64,000 bases of DNA from Sphingobacterium deserti (GCF_000757725.1 NZ_JJMU01000010.1:62001-126000); one strand, 5' to 3'. Positions 51,553 through 61,437 are shown, counted from the first letter of the stretch. The notes: a model not told the origin generated them from the sequence alone. Program-made: numbers and translations.

Positions 51553-51725
51553 ACCATTAATCTCGCTTCTGTTTCAAATCTTTTGCTAAGAGCTAATTTG
51601 GGAACTTTTGTAGAATGGCGTTTATATGTGGAATTATTGGTCAGGCAAAATTACTGGCTATTAAACCCATTGAAAGTCCGCATTATCGACGGATATGCTG
51701 CTTTGTCGGCAATATGTACATTTTG

Positions 51726-52265
51726 ATGAATCTAAAAATCACTATAGTTTTAGTCTTGCTATCCTTTTTAGCCTTTATTTCCTGCGAAAAAGGCGAAAGT
51801 GTTCAGGAAGAATACGTTGGAAAGGTCGAATACAGATTACTGTCTTTGAATTCCCATGAACGTATGGACTTAAATTTTGACGGCATAAAGGATTCGGACC
51901 TACTAAATGAGGTAGAGACCTTTTATAACAAGCCACTCTACATAAACTTTGATTCTAACATACTCAATGCTTTGTGGATGGAGCCCTCGTACGATAATCA
52001 GAAAATCGGCTTTTTACCTCTTTACCATCCCCCTGGCACACCTGTTAATTATGTACCAGTGCAAAACATCTATCGATTCAAGATCATTAGCGATGGACTG
52101 CTGCGGACGACGCATGATCTTGAGAATAACAACTATACCTTTACTATGCCAAAAGAAATAAAAATTGAGCGTGGAGGAGGACTAACGTTTACCGCGAGAC
52201 AGCGATTTAGAACCTCCGACGGAATTGTCGAGGTCGGTATTACAGCAGTATACCAAAGGCAATAA
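51726..52265 (+). CDS. Uncharacterised lipoprotein
   Basis: 179 residues counted from the ATG at 51726, which starts a signal peptide with lipobox Cys20 (LAFISCEKGESVQEE). The frame is open back to 51615, but that part lacks any signal-like character. The mature part has short beta-strands and an FDGIKDSDLLNEVETF stretch (a DxDxDG-like loop), and may be a small beta-rich domain. No family recognised. Confidence 0.7.
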   Translation: MNLKITIVLVLLSFLAFISCEKGESVQEEYVGKVEYRLLSLNSHERMDLNFDGIKDSDLLNEVETFYNKPLYINFDSNILNALWMEPSYDNQKIGFLPLYHPPGTPVNYVPVQNIYRFKIISDGLLRTTHDLENNNYTFTMPKEIKIERGGGLTFTARQRFRTSDGIVEVGITAVYQRQ

Positions 52266-52359
52266 TAAAATATTAGCAACCTTCCCGAAGCTGGAAGATT
52301 ATTCCTCCAATCGTATATAAAATCTATTACTCAACTTTAGTCAAAAAATAGAAACAGAG

Positions 52360-52518
52360 TTGGAAGGCCTGATTAAAACTTTAGAAGGCAAAGTGAACCG
52401 TCTCGGCGTTGGCGCAATAGCTATAACGCCTTTGATAGATGATATAGATAGTTTTATTTGCGGTTTCTCATTAGTGATGAACTGCTCTTCCGCTCCGAAA
52501 AGTCTTATTTTAAGCTGA
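52360..52518 (+). pseudogene. Decayed copy of the 45-residue membrane peptide B family
   Basis: Beginning at TTG, the translation EGLIKTLEGKVNRLG.. through LIDDIDSFICGF aligns without gaps to residues 2-36 of peptide B1, with 17 identities. After residue 36 the two diverge, and this frame runs on to a TGA at 52518, as after a small insertion or frameshift. No ATG is available. It is either a non-functional remnant or a divergent member using a TTG start. Confidence 0.5.
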
Positions 52519-52579
52519 AAATTGCCTTTTTTTTCTTATTTTTATAGCATTATCCAATACGTACAATAATTAAGACTAC

Positions 52580-54889
52580 ATGCTATTTACTGTTTTAACA
52601 GGATTAATAACATCGGGCCTTCTCATTCCTTTTGGCAAGCTTATTAAGATAAAATGGAGTTTTTTGCTTCCATTAATACCTGTGCTTCTGTTCATATTTT
52701 ACCTGCTTCATATCCCTACTATCGCGGGCGGTACGAATTTGGTGCAGCATGTAAACTGGGTACCGAGTATGGGCGTCAACCTTGACTTTCGTCTAGATGG
52801 CTTATCCCTGCTTTTTGCTCTGTTGATTACCGGGATAGGCACCGCTATATTTTTTTACGCACGCACCTACCTGAAGGGCCATGTATATTACGATCGATTT
52901 TTTGCTTATCTGCTGCTTTTCATGAGCGCTATGTTAGGCGTTGTCTTATCGAATAATATCTTGACGCTTTTTGTCTTTTGGGAGCTGACCAGCATCAGTT
53001 CGTTTTTTCTTATCGGCTTCAATAACGACAGCAAAGAGTCACGATCCAGCGCGCTTACTGCTTTGAGTATTACCGGGCTAGGCGGATTTTTCCTGCTGGC
53101 AGGGTTAATTTTGATGGGCAATGTGGCCGGTACTTTTGTCATTAGCGAACTGTTCAGCAAGCATGACGTATTGCTTGCCCATCCACTCTATCCGCTGATC
53201 GCCGGACTTATTTTTATCGGAGCGTTTACCAAATCGGCACAATTTCCTTTTCACTTCTGGCTTCCCGGTGCGATGAAAGCCCCTACGCCGGTTTCTGCCT
53301 ATCTTCACTCGGCCACTATGGTCAAGGCTGGTATTTATCTGCTTGCCCGTTTTACACCAGTGCTCGGCGGTAACGAGCTGTGGAACAACACGCTGATGAT
53401 TGTGGGAGGATTTACCATGGCTTTCGCAGCCATACACGCTTTATTCCGGGTGGATCTAAAAGGCATCTTGGCCTATTCCACGATCTCGGCATTAGGCATG
53501 CTTACCTTCTTACTTGGTCTCGGCACGCCGGAAGCGATCATCGCGGCAGCCGTATTCATTCTGGTACATGCGCTTTATAAAGCGAACCTATTTATGGTTA
53601 CAGGTATCATAGACCATGAAACGCATACACGGGATATCACTAGGCTAGCTGGGCTACGCAAAGTACTGTTCCCGGTATTTATTGCAGCCTTATTAGCGGC
53701 GCTATCCAGTGCCGGTTTACCATCCACTTTTGGCTTTATCGGTAAAGATCTTATATACGAAGCAACACTGCATTATGAAGAGCATTGGGCACTGTGGCTC
53801 ACCGCGCTGGCGATCATTACCAACGTCGGGCTTGTTGCGGCAGGTTTTATGGCCGGCCTGAAACCATTTACGGGGAAGCTTCCGGCAGATTTCGAAAAAG
53901 TACACCTCCCCTATCCATCCATGTGGATTCCGCCGTTATTGCTCGGCATACTGGGCTTAATCTTTGGACTTTTTCCGGGCGTTGTTGGCGATCTTTTCAA
54001 TAACCAGGCGGCAAATGCTATTGCGCACGCCGAAACGGGTATGAAGCTAAAGATTTGGCATGGTTTCAACATGGTGCTATTGCTAAGTATAGCCACGCTT
54101 GCCGTAGGCATAGTTGTTTACTTGGTCAATAAGCCTAGCGAAAAAAAATTAGCGGCCGTCGAACGCTTCAACAGGATCGCGCCGCAGCGTGTTTTCCTTC
54201 GAATAGGCCGATCAATCATGCGGGCATCGGCATGGTACACCCATACATTTCACAATGGCTACCTTCGTTCGTATCACATCAAAATCATCATCTTCGCAGA
54301 GCTACTCCTCGCCTACAAACTTTGGATCAGCGGACCTATAAAAATCAATTGGGAGGAACTTACTCCATTATCATGGTATGAAGTAGGCATTGTGGCGATA
54401 CTCTTGGGAGCTTTGTATATCATCGTGACCACGCGTTCACGATTAACATCCGTAGTCTCCACCAGTGTCATCGGGTACTGTATTTGTTTAATGTTCGTAT
54501 TCTACAGCGCTCCGGATCTAGCGATGACACAATTTACGATCGACACGTTGACAACCGTATTATTTGTATTGGTACTGTATAAGCTTCCAAGTTTTATCAA
54601 TATGACTAGCCGGTGGATAGTCATTCGCGATGCCATGGTAGCACTGGGCTTTGGTGTTATTCTGTCTTTAATTGCGTTGCGCGTGCTGCAAGAGCCGAAT
54701 ACGACAGATGTAAGCAGTTTTTATGGTGAGAACTCTTACTTATTGGCAAAAGGCAAAAATGTGGTAAATACAATCTTGGTAGATTTCCGGGGAATAGATA
54801 CGATGTTTGAAACAGTAGTATTGTCAATCGCCGCCATCGGCGTATACAGTTTGATCAGGCTACGCTTAAAAGCATCTGAAAAGGAATAA
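52580..54889 (+). CDS. mrpA: Mrp-type Na+/H+ antiporter subunit A
   Basis: A 769-residue membrane protein with about 20 helices, homologous to complex I subunit NuoL. The Proton_antipo domain (about residues 120-400) keeps the proton-path residues E135 (FVFWELTSIS), K218 (GAFTKSAQFPFHFWLP) and K249 (ATMVKAG). The C-terminal part has the MrpA-specific DUF4040-like segment (CLMFVFYSAPDLAMTQFTIDTLTTVLFVLVLYK). It forms, with MrpD, the proton-translocating core of a seven-subunit antiporter that expels Na+ and raises cytoplasmic acidity under alkali or salt stress. First gene of a complete mrp operon. Confidence 0.93.
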   Translation: MLFTVLTGLITSGLLIPFGKLIKIKWSFLLPLIPVLLFIFYLLHIPTIAGGTNLVQHVNWVPSMGVNLDFRLDGLSLLFALLITGIGTAIFFYARTYLKGHVYYDRFFAYLLLFMSAMLGVVLSNNILTLFVFWELTSISSFFLIGFNNDSKESRSSALTALSITGLGGFFLLAGLILMGNVAGTFVISELFSKHDVLLAHPLYPLIAGLIFIGAFTKSAQFPFHFWLPGAMKAPTPVSAYLHSATMVKAGIYLLARFTPVLGGNELWNNTLMIVGGFTMAFAAIHALFRVDLKGILAYSTISALGMLTFLLGLGTPEAIIAAAVFILVHALYKANLFMVTGIIDHETHTRDITRLAGLRKVLFPVFIAALLAALSSAGLPSTFGFIGKDLIYEATLHYEEHWALWLTALAIITNVGLVAAGFMAGLKPFTGKLPADFEKVHLPYPSMWIPPLLLGILGLIFGLFPGVVGDLFNNQAANAIAHAETGMKLKIWHGFNMVLLLSIATLAVGIVVYLVNKPSEKKLAAVERFNRIAPQRVFLRIGRSIMRASAWYTHTFHNGYLRSYHIKIIIFAELLLAYKLWISGPIKINWEELTPLSWYEVGIVAILLGALYIIVTTRSRLTSVVSTSVIGYCICLMFVFYSAPDLAMTQFTIDTLTTVLFVLVLYKLPSFINMTSRWIVIRDAMVALGFGVILSLIALRVLQEPNTTDVSSFYGENSYLLAKGKNVVNTILVDFRGIDTMFETVVLSIAAIGVYSLIRLRLKASEKE

Positions 54890-54935
54890 TGTTGACCTCC
54901 GTATTAACGGAGAAATAAATGATAGGTAAAAATTT

Positions 54936-55346
54936 ATGAAAAGTGCGATTCTACAGACAGCAACACGGTACTTGCTACCAATTTTGCTTCTATTTTCTTT
55001 CTTTCTATTACTTCGGGGACATTATTATCCCGGGGGCGGCTTCGTAGGCGGCTTGGTAGCTGCTATTGCATTTGTCTTACACAGCTTTGCAAACGGTACA
55101 GCAAATACCATGAAGATATTACGATACAAGCCGCTTTCTCTAATTCCGATCGGCTTGGCAATATCCACCTTGAGTGTGGTTGCGCCCTTACTGTTTGGGC
55201 TTCCTCCAATGACTGGTCTTTGGTTTGAAGAGCCTATACCCGTGATCGGCATGATCGGATCTGCATTATTTTTCGATCTCGGCGTCTACTTGGTCGTTAT
55301 CGGGGTCGTGCTCACTATTTTATTTACGATAGCTCTAGAACAATAA
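54936..55346 (+). CDS. mrpB: Mrp-type Na+/H+ antiporter subunit B
   Basis: 136 residues and four membrane helices with the MnhB signature [35 protein letters not shown]. It lies 46 bp after mrpA and 1 bp before mrpC. Because mrpB is a separate gene here, MrpA is the non-fused form. Confidence 0.92.
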   Translation: MKSAILQTATRYLLPILLLFSFFLLLRGHYYPGGGFVGGLVAAIAFVLHSFANGTANTMKILRYKPLSLIPIGLAISTLSVVAPLLFGLPPMTGLWFEEPIPVIGMIGSALFFDLGVYLVVIGVVLTILFTIALEQ

Positions 55347-55347
55347 T

Positions 55348-55704
55348 ATGGAACTGCTTTTAGTGATTGTGATAGGGTTGTTGTATTCTGGCGGGGTGTA
55401 TCTGATCTTGCGGAGAAGCATGGTCAAATTATTGTTGGGCATTATGCTCCTTGGCAATGGCACGAACATCCTTATCTTTCTTTTGGGGAAGATTACGAAG
55501 GGTTCACCTCCCGTAATTAATGAAGCTTACAAAGTGTTTCAGGATATTTACGCTGACCCTATTCCCCAGGCTTTAATTTTAACGGCGATTGTAATTAGCT
55601 TTGCACTTACATCATTTGCCATTGTTTTGTTAAAACGTGTCTATGCGCTGGTCGACTCGGACGATCTTGACGACTTAAATACTCCTGAAGAAGAAGAGTT
55701 ATGA
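55348..55704 (+). CDS. mrpC: Mrp-type Na+/H+ antiporter subunit C
   Basis: 118 residues with three helices, homologous to NuoK. Typical features are LLYSGGVYLILRRSMVKLLLGIMLLGNGTNILIF and DPIPQALILTAIVISFALTSFAIVLLKR. It has an acidic C-terminal tail. It overlaps mrpD by 4 bp. Confidence 0.93.
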   Translation: MELLLVIVIGLLYSGGVYLILRRSMVKLLLGIMLLGNGTNILIFLLGKITKGSPPVINEAYKVFQDIYADPIPQALILTAIVISFALTSFAIVLLKRVYALVDSDDLDDLNTPEEEEL

Positions 55705-57212
55705 TAGATAACCATATTTTGGCTCCTGTATTTGTACAATTGTTTACCGCCATTGCTCAGCTTATGTTTTGGCGAAAGACAGTTACGCAACGTTTTTTGA
55801 GCGTCGGCGGAAGCATTATTGGCTTACTCGTAGCCATCCGTCTATTCAGCAGAACACAATCAGAAGGGATATTAACCATGAACGCGGCTAACTGGGATGC
55901 CCCCTTCGGAATTGTCTTTGTAGCGGACACTTTAAGTGTTACGTTGGTGCTTTTAACGTCTATCGCCGGCGTGGCCGTATCTATTTTTTCATCTGTTAGC
56001 TTAAGTCGGCAACGCATGTTGTACGGCTATTTCCCTATTTTCCACTTCCTTATTATGGGTTTGTACGGGGCTTTTTTAACGGGCGATATCTTCAATCTTT
56101 ACGTATATTTCGAGGTAATTATTATCTCATCTTTCGTATTGATGACGCTGGGTGGTAGGAAAGCACAATTAGAGGGCGCGGTAAAATATATGGCGATGAA
56201 TATTTTGGCGTCTATGTTTTTTCTAACAGGCATTGGGATACTTTACGGTATTACGGGCAGTTTAAATATGGCTGATGTTGCGATGAAGATACAGCTGGTG
56301 CAAAATAAAACCTTAGTAGGGATTACTTCATGCTTCTTTATTATCGGATTTGGGATCAAGTCTGCTGTGTTTCCTCTCTACTATTGGTTACCATCATCTT
56401 ACCACACCCCCCCATCTGCCGTTGCGGCAACCTTTGGCGGCCTGCTTACCAAAGTAGGTATTTACGCCATGATACGGGTGTTGAGTCTTATATTTATTCC
56501 TGATGATTTCACAAAGACACTATTGATGGTCATCGCGGTATTGACAATAGTCACAGGTGCCTTCGGAGCGCTTATCAAGACAAACGTGCGCCGGCTCTTT
56601 TCTTACCTGATCGTTTGTCATATCGGATTTATGGTGGGTGGTATTGCCATGTTTACCAAAGTCGCGCTGATGGGCACGGTGTTTTATTTGATCCATGATA
56701 TTGTGGTGAAAACAACTATGTTCTTAATCGCTGGCTTGATTCGGCAGTTGCGGGGTACGCTTGAAATGGAAAAACTAGGTGGTCTTTATAGAGACTACCC
56801 GAAGGTCTCACTCCTTATCGCCGTTGTGCTGTTTTCCTTGGTAGGCATACCTCCCTTATCTGGCTTTTGGCCCAAGATTTTCTTATTCCAAGATTCCTTC
56901 AGTCAGCAGCAGTATTTCTTTGCCGCAGCTTTACTTTTCGGCAGTTTCGTTACGCTATTTGTGATTGCGAGGATGTGGTCAAAGGTGTTTTGGAAGAACC
57001 CGCCAGAAGAAGAAAATGTAGAAGATCGTTTCGCGCCAATGCAGCCTTATAAAAAATTGCTCATGTTGCTACCTATCGCTTTCCTTTGCGGAGTAACGTT
57101 ATACATAGGTTTGAACGCAGAAGCGATTGTCAACGTAACAGACAAAATTTCTAATCAACTAATAGATAACTCTTCCTACATCAAGGCCGTGTTGGGAGAA
57201 AAAACGAACTAG
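55701..57212 (+). CDS. mrpD: Mrp-type Na+/H+ antiporter subunit D
   Basis: 503 residues and about 14 helices; the second NuoL/M/N-like subunit. The proton-path motifs are LYVYFEVIIISSFVLM (conserved Glu), GFGIKSAVFPLYYWLPSSYHTPPSAVAATFGGLLTKVGIYAMIRV (two Lys) and HDIVVKTTMFLIAGLI. It sits between mrpC (overlapping by 4 bp) and mrpE (3 bp gap). Confidence 0.93.
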   Translation: MIDNHILAPVFVQLFTAIAQLMFWRKTVTQRFLSVGGSIIGLLVAIRLFSRTQSEGILTMNAANWDAPFGIVFVADTLSVTLVLLTSIAGVAVSIFSSVSLSRQRMLYGYFPIFHFLIMGLYGAFLTGDIFNLYVYFEVIIISSFVLMTLGGRKAQLEGAVKYMAMNILASMFFLTGIGILYGITGSLNMADVAMKIQLVQNKTLVGITSCFFIIGFGIKSAVFPLYYWLPSSYHTPPSAVAATFGGLLTKVGIYAMIRVLSLIFIPDDFTKTLLMVIAVLTIVTGAFGALIKTNVRRLFSYLIVCHIGFMVGGIAMFTKVALMGTVFYLIHDIVVKTTMFLIAGLIRQLRGTLEMEKLGGLYRDYPKVSLLIAVVLFSLVGIPPLSGFWPKIFLFQDSFSQQQYFFAAALLFGSFVTLFVIARMWSKVFWKNPPEEENVEDRFAPMQPYKKLLMLLPIAFLCGVTLYIGLNAEAIVNVTDKISNQLIDNSSYIKAVLGEKTN

Positions 57213-57215
57213 CGC

Positions 57216-57692
57216 ATGATTAAGTACTTTTTAATGAACCTGCTTCTTTCAGGAATTTGGGTGGCACTTACAGGATCTATGTATTACACGAATTTCCTAT
57301 TCGGTTTTATGCTTGGTTTCTTTGTGCTGTGGATTATGAACAGGACGGAAACAGATCAACGTTATTTTTATCGCGTACCAAAGATCATCAGTTTTATATT
57401 TTACTTTCTATATGAAGTATTTAGGGCTAACATACAGGTAGCTTTTGATGTTGTAACGCCCAAGTATTTTTTTAAGCCGGGGATTGTAAAATACCCGTTA
57501 AATGCCTCCACAGATTTTGAGATTAACTTACTGACTACCATGCTGTCGCTCACCCCAGGAACGTTAATCCTAGATATTAGTGAGGATAAAAAAACGATCT
57601 ACATCCACGTGATGTATCTCACCGATCCTGAAACGTTTGTCAGGCAAACGAAAACCGGTTTAGAACGAAGACTTTTAGCGATTTTACGATGA
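57216..57692 (+). CDS. mrpE: Mrp-type Na+/H+ antiporter subunit E
   Basis: 158 residues: two N-terminal membrane helices and a cytoplasmic domain. The MnhE motifs are VFRANIQVAFDVVTP, LLTTMLSLTPGTLILDISEDKKTIYIHVM and the final LERRLLAIL. It overlaps mrpF by 4 bp. Confidence 0.92.
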   Translation: MIKYFLMNLLLSGIWVALTGSMYYTNFLFGFMLGFFVLWIMNRTETDQRYFYRVPKIISFIFYFLYEVFRANIQVAFDVVTPKYFFKPGIVKYPLNASTDFEINLLTTMLSLTPGTLILDISEDKKTIYIHVMYLTDPETFVRQTKTGLERRLLAILR

Positions 57693-57964
57693 TTACACTC
57701 GAAACATACTTTGATTACGTGATCTTGCCGATCTTAGCTATCTCCGTTATGATGGTCTTTATCAGGCTTTTTAAAGGACCTTCCGTGGTGGATCGTGTCA
57801 TTGCGCTCGACCTGATTATCACGACAGGAATCGGGATCATCACGGTGTACAGCATACGATCCAATCAAGCTGTACTTTTAGATGTAGCCATCATCCTTGC
57901 ACTGATTGCCTTTTTGGGCACAGTTGCCTTTGCTTACTATATAGAAAAACAAAAAGATGATTGA
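57689..57964 (+). CDS. mrpF: Mrp-type Na+/H+ antiporter subunit F
   Basis: 91 residues with three helices and the MnhF signature VFIRLFKGPSVVDRVIALDLIITTGIGIITVYS (a conserved Asp in the second helix). It overlaps mrpG by 8 bp. Confidence 0.92.
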   Translation: MITLETYFDYVILPILAISVMMVFIRLFKGPSVVDRVIALDLIITTGIGIITVYSIRSNQAVLLDVAIILALIAFLGTVAFAYYIEKQKDD

Positions 57965-58376
57965 TATAATTTTAGCGATTCTTAGTTCGATAGGTGCATT
58001 GTCCATTTTGTTTGCGTCCATCGGGATCTTGCGCATGCCCGATTTCTATTTACGGCTATCCGTCACGGTAAAGGCATCTACTTTGGGTGTAGGCCTCTTG
58101 CTGATCTGCGCTGCCATTATGTTTCCCGACGTTTCAGTAACGACAAAAGCTATTGCGATTATTTTCTTTTTGATTATTACAGCCCCTATTGCGGCCCATA
58201 TGATTGGTCGTTCCGCATATTTCACGGGGACACCATTATGGAAAGATACCGTTATTGATGAGCTTGCAGGGATGTACAATAAAGAAACGCACGAGCTGGA
58301 AAGCAAGGAAGAAGAAGCGGAAAATCCGCCAAATGAAGAGCCAAATATCGCGAAGTCTGATGAGGAAACGGAGTAA
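57957..58376 (+). CDS. mrpG: Mrp-type Na+/H+ antiporter subunit G
   Basis: 139 residues: three helices with the MnhG signature ASIGILRMPDFYLRLSVTVKASTLGVGLLLI and ITAPIAAHMIGRSAYFTG, then an unusually long, very acidic tail of about 45 residues rich in Glu (ELESKEEEAENPPNEEPN). It is the last gene of the operon, completing the A-B-C-D-E-F-G order. Confidence 0.92.
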   Translation: MIDIILAILSSIGALSILFASIGILRMPDFYLRLSVTVKASTLGVGLLLICAAIMFPDVSVTTKAIAIIFFLIITAPIAAHMIGRSAYFTGTPLWKDTVIDELAGMYNKETHELESKEEEAENPPNEEPNIAKSDEETE

Positions 58377-58452
58377 AAACTAAAGAGGCTGCCACTTCAT
58401 TCAGACAGCCCCCTTATCAATTAATTAGAAACGATCCTGACGTAATCAAGAT

Positions 58453-59544
58453 TTAGAAGATGATACAAACCGGTGTAGAAACTTCGATTTTCTTTTCTGT
58501 ATCTGTAAGCTCTCCAGTCTCGAGATTTCTGGCGAATACGGTGATATCGTCTGTCGACTGATTAGCCACAAGAAGAAAGCGCCCATCCGGGCTGATATTA
58601 AAATTACGAGGCTCTTCCCCTTCTGTAGCATACACCTTTTTCTTTGTTAGCTTCCCGGTTTTATCTACAGAAAACAGTGCGATGATATTCGCCTCGCCAC
58701 GGTTGCTAGCGTATAGAAATTTAAAATCTGGTGAGAACTTGATTTCTGCAGCACCATTCTCGCCACTAAAGCCGTCTTCGTTTATGGATATAGTATCCAG
58801 GAGCTGCCAAGTTTTATTATCCTTCTTATAGTGTGCGATCTGTGCCTTCATTTCCAAGAGCACGTAAAGATTTTCTTCTTTTTTATCAAGCGCAATATGT
58901 CTGGGTCCGCCACCCGCGGGTGTTGAAATCACGCTTTCTTCAACAAGCTGATAGGCTCCTTTCTCTTGCTCCACACGAAAGATAGTGACTTGGTCTGTAC
59001 CTAGATTCTGTACGAAGACATGTTTTTCATCAGCACTAAAGAAAGCAGAATGCACATGTGAGGCTTCCTGACGGTCTTTATCTGGTCCCTGCCCCTCCTG
59101 CTGAATGACTTGGATATTCTCGCCAAGCGCACCGTTCTCTTCGGTTTTGAAAACAGCTATCGAGCCGCCCCCGTAGTTGGAAACCAGTGCCAACGGATGA
59201 TTTTTTGCGATGGCTACGTGGCAGGGAGAGGCCCCCATTGTAGGCTGACTATTTACAAAGGATAGAATATCCCCGTCAAACGTAAATGCAGATACGTTTG
59301 CTTCGTCTTCGTCCTTTTCGGTCACGGCATAGAGCGTTTTCCCGTCTTTCGACTTCGCTAAGAATGATGGATCTTCTGCAGCCGTAGCGGAGTACAATGT
59401 CGCTTCACCATTATCGGTGTTAAACATGTATAGATAAATGCCTTGACTTCCCTTATGAGTGTAGGTTCCGACAAACATAGGTATTTCCTGCGCAATTGAT
59501 TGAAGCATAAAACAACTAAATAAAAATGTAATTAAAGTTTTCAT
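58453..59544 (-). CDS. Secreted lactonase-fold (6-phosphogluconolactonase YbhE-like) protein
   Basis: A 363-residue seven-bladed propeller with a signal peptide (MKTLITFLFSCFMLQSIAQ). The Lactonase signature is PMFVGTYTHKGSQGIYLYMFNTDNG at the N-terminus, with HVAIAKNHPLALVSNYGGGSIAVF, EASHVHSAFFSADEKHVFVQNLGTDQV, GGGPRHIALDK and PRNFNISPDGRFLLVANQSTDDITVF as successive blades. Cytoplasmic relatives hydrolyse 6-phosphogluconolactone. The export signal argues against that substrate here; a periplasmic sugar lactone is more likely. Confidence 0.87.
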   Translation of the reverse strand: MKTLITFLFSCFMLQSIAQEIPMFVGTYTHKGSQGIYLYMFNTDNGEATLYSATAAEDPSFLAKSKDGKTLYAVTEKDEDEANVSAFTFDGDILSFVNSQPTMGASPCHVAIAKNHPLALVSNYGGGSIAVFKTEENGALGENIQVIQQEGQGPDKDRQEASHVHSAFFSADEKHVFVQNLGTDQVTIFRVEQEKGAYQLVEESVISTPAGGGPRHIALDKKEENLYVLLEMKAQIAHYKKDNKTWQLLDTISINEDGFSGENGAAEIKFSPDFKFLYASNRGEANIIALFSVDKTGKLTKKKVYATEGEEPRNFNISPDGRFLLVANQSTDDITVFARNLETGELTDTEKKIEVSTPVCIIF

Positions 59545-59676
59545 ATTATCTACATGTAATAACTGTTACAAGGTACATATTATTACAACAATACGTAGAA
59601 CAATCGAGCTGTTAAATATGGTTAAAGAATAATTAGTTTTTAACATTTTTAATAATTTAGCGCGCTGAGATTTACG

Positions 59677-59684
59677 TATATTTG
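59677..59684 (+). promoter_or_regulatory. -7 promoter element (TATATTTG) of the SurA-like gene
   Basis: A perfect TAnnTTTG match 92 bp before the ATG; it predicts an mRNA leader of about 85 nt. Confidence 0.4.
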
Positions 59685-59776
59685 GATACGGTAGTGGGCA
59701 TTAAAAATTATCAAAAAAGGATCATCACATTCCCATTATTTCTGATAATTTTGCATGGCGTAAAGGCGGAGATTCT

Positions 59777-61144
59777 ATGATTAAAAAATACATAAACTTA
59801 TTAGGGACAGCGCTTATTGCGATCTGTTGTTTACAGACTGTTGTAGCACAGGAACGTTTAGTGGATCGCGTTGTCGCCACAGTTGGATCGGGTATCATTT
59901 TGCAATCAGATATTGAAATGCAATATGCGCAGTACCTTGCTCAAGGTGAGAAGCCAAATGACAATATGAAATGCTACTTGCTACAGCAATTGGTCACGCA
60001 AAAATTACTATCACAGCAAGCCATCATTGACTCTATCGAAGTTTCTGAAGCTGAAGTGGATGACAATCTAAACAGGCGGATGCAAATGATGGTAAGACAA
60101 GCTGGCGGTAAAGAACGCTTGGAAGAATTCCTAAATCGCTCTCTACTGCAGTATAAAGAAGAGATGCGTCCGAGCATAGGCGAGCAATTGAAGGCGCAAA
60201 AAATGCAACAAAATATTGTGACGACGATCAATGTCACGCCGCAGGAAGTGAAGAGCTATTTCACGGGGTTAAATCAAGATAGCTTACCCTATTTCAATAC
60301 CGAGGTCGAGGTGGGCGAGATTGTCATTAACCCTGTTTTGACAAAAGAAGAAAAAGAACAGTTCAAACAAAAAGCAGAAGGTTACCGTCAACAGGTTGTC
60401 AATGGCTCTGATTTCGGTACCGTAGCGCGTCTTTACTCTGAAGACGGATCTGCGCCATACGGCGGTGAATTAGGATTTGCAACACGCGACAACTACGTGA
60501 AAGAATTTTCGGCAATGGCCTTTAAACTGAAAGAAGGCGAAGTTTCTCCGGTATTTGAGACGATGTATGGTTTTCATTTCTTACAGGTTTTACAGCGTCG
60601 AGGTGAGGAAGTCAATGTACGCCACGTGTTAATAAAAACAAAGCCTACACCCTCTAGCTTAGAACGGGCAAAAGCGAAATTAGACAGCATTTATGATAAG
60701 GTAGAACAAGGGAAATTAGGATTTCACATTGCGGCATCCACTTATTCAGACAATAACGAAACGAAATACACGGGTGGTATGATTGTGAACGAGGAAGATC
60801 GTTCCAGCCTGATTCCGATGGACAAATTAGACCGGGAAACATTTACCTCGATCGATCCCCTTAAGGTGGGACAATACTCCAAACCGTTTCTTTCAAAAGA
60901 TCGTACAGGAAGCCAAGTATATAAGTTTATGTACCTGAAATCTCGTGTCGCTCCTCACAAAGCGAATCTAGAGCAAGATTTTGCAAAGATTCAAGAGGCT
61001 GCAAAGCAGGATAAGATCAACAGAAAGCTGAGTGAATGGTTTGAAGCTCGAAAAGAAAACACATTTATCGATATCAATACCGATTTCCTTACCTGTGATG
61101 AACTTAAGCTTTGGATGAGTAATGAAAGCTTAGCGCAAAAATAA
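59777..61144 (+). CDS. SurA-like periplasmic peptidyl-prolyl isomerase with two parvulin domains
   Basis: A 455-residue secreted chaperone: signal peptide ending VVAQ, then a SurA-type N-terminal helical domain (RLVDRVVATVGSGIILQSDIEMQYAQ, YLLQQLVTQKLLSQQAIIDSIEVSEAEVDDNLNRRM). A first rotamase domain follows (about residues 175-275: VEVGEIVINP, ARLYSEDGSAPYGGELGFATRDNYV, FHFLQVLQRRGEEVNVRHVL), and a second, more diverged one (about 275-385). It assists folding of outer-membrane proteins, for which this genome has clear need with its SusC barrels. A strong terminator follows. Confidence 0.92.
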   Translation: MIKKYINLLGTALIAICCLQTVVAQERLVDRVVATVGSGIILQSDIEMQYAQYLAQGEKPNDNMKCYLLQQLVTQKLLSQQAIIDSIEVSEAEVDDNLNRRMQMMVRQAGGKERLEEFLNRSLLQYKEEMRPSIGEQLKAQKMQQNIVTTINVTPQEVKSYFTGLNQDSLPYFNTEVEVGEIVINPVLTKEEKEQFKQKAEGYRQQVVNGSDFGTVARLYSEDGSAPYGGELGFATRDNYVKEFSAMAFKLKEGEVSPVFETMYGFHFLQVLQRRGEEVNVRHVLIKTKPTPSSLERAKAKLDSIYDKVEQGKLGFHIAASTYSDNNETKYTGGMIVNEEDRSSLIPMDKLDRETFTSIDPLKVGQYSKPFLSKDRTGSQVYKFMYLKSRVAPHKANLEQDFAKIQEAAKQDKINRKLSEWFEARKENTFIDINTDFLTCDELKLWMSNESLAQK

Positions 61145-61209
61145 GAATACGGAATATCGATCGCTTGCTGTGGATACAAAACGACCAGCAAAATCGACCT
61201 AAAAGGCTA

Positions 61210-61248
61210 AACAGGCTGAACATGAAGAAATGTTCAGCCTGTTTTTTT
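61210..61248 (+). terminator. Intrinsic terminator after the SurA-like gene
   Basis: AACAGGCTGAACAT pairs with ATGTTCAGCCTGTT (14 bp, perfect) and seven T follow. Confidence 0.9.
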
Positions 61249-61437
61249 GACACTCCCTTTTGTCTGTTCTAAAGATGATGATCAATGAGGAGACAAATCT
61301 CTATCATGAACATCTTCGATGACCAGAAGTTCCGCCAGAACGTTGATTGCTAAAACAAATCATCGACAAAGTTTCTATTTCCCTACTCATATGCCTTTTG
61401 ACTATGTACAAGGCCTAGCAACATATAAAGCTAATAG

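Noticed and set aside
58387..58413. Intrinsic terminator between mrpG and the lactonase gene (GGCTG...CAGCC).
   Set aside because: Only five base pairs, a 14-nt loop and no T-run on either strand.
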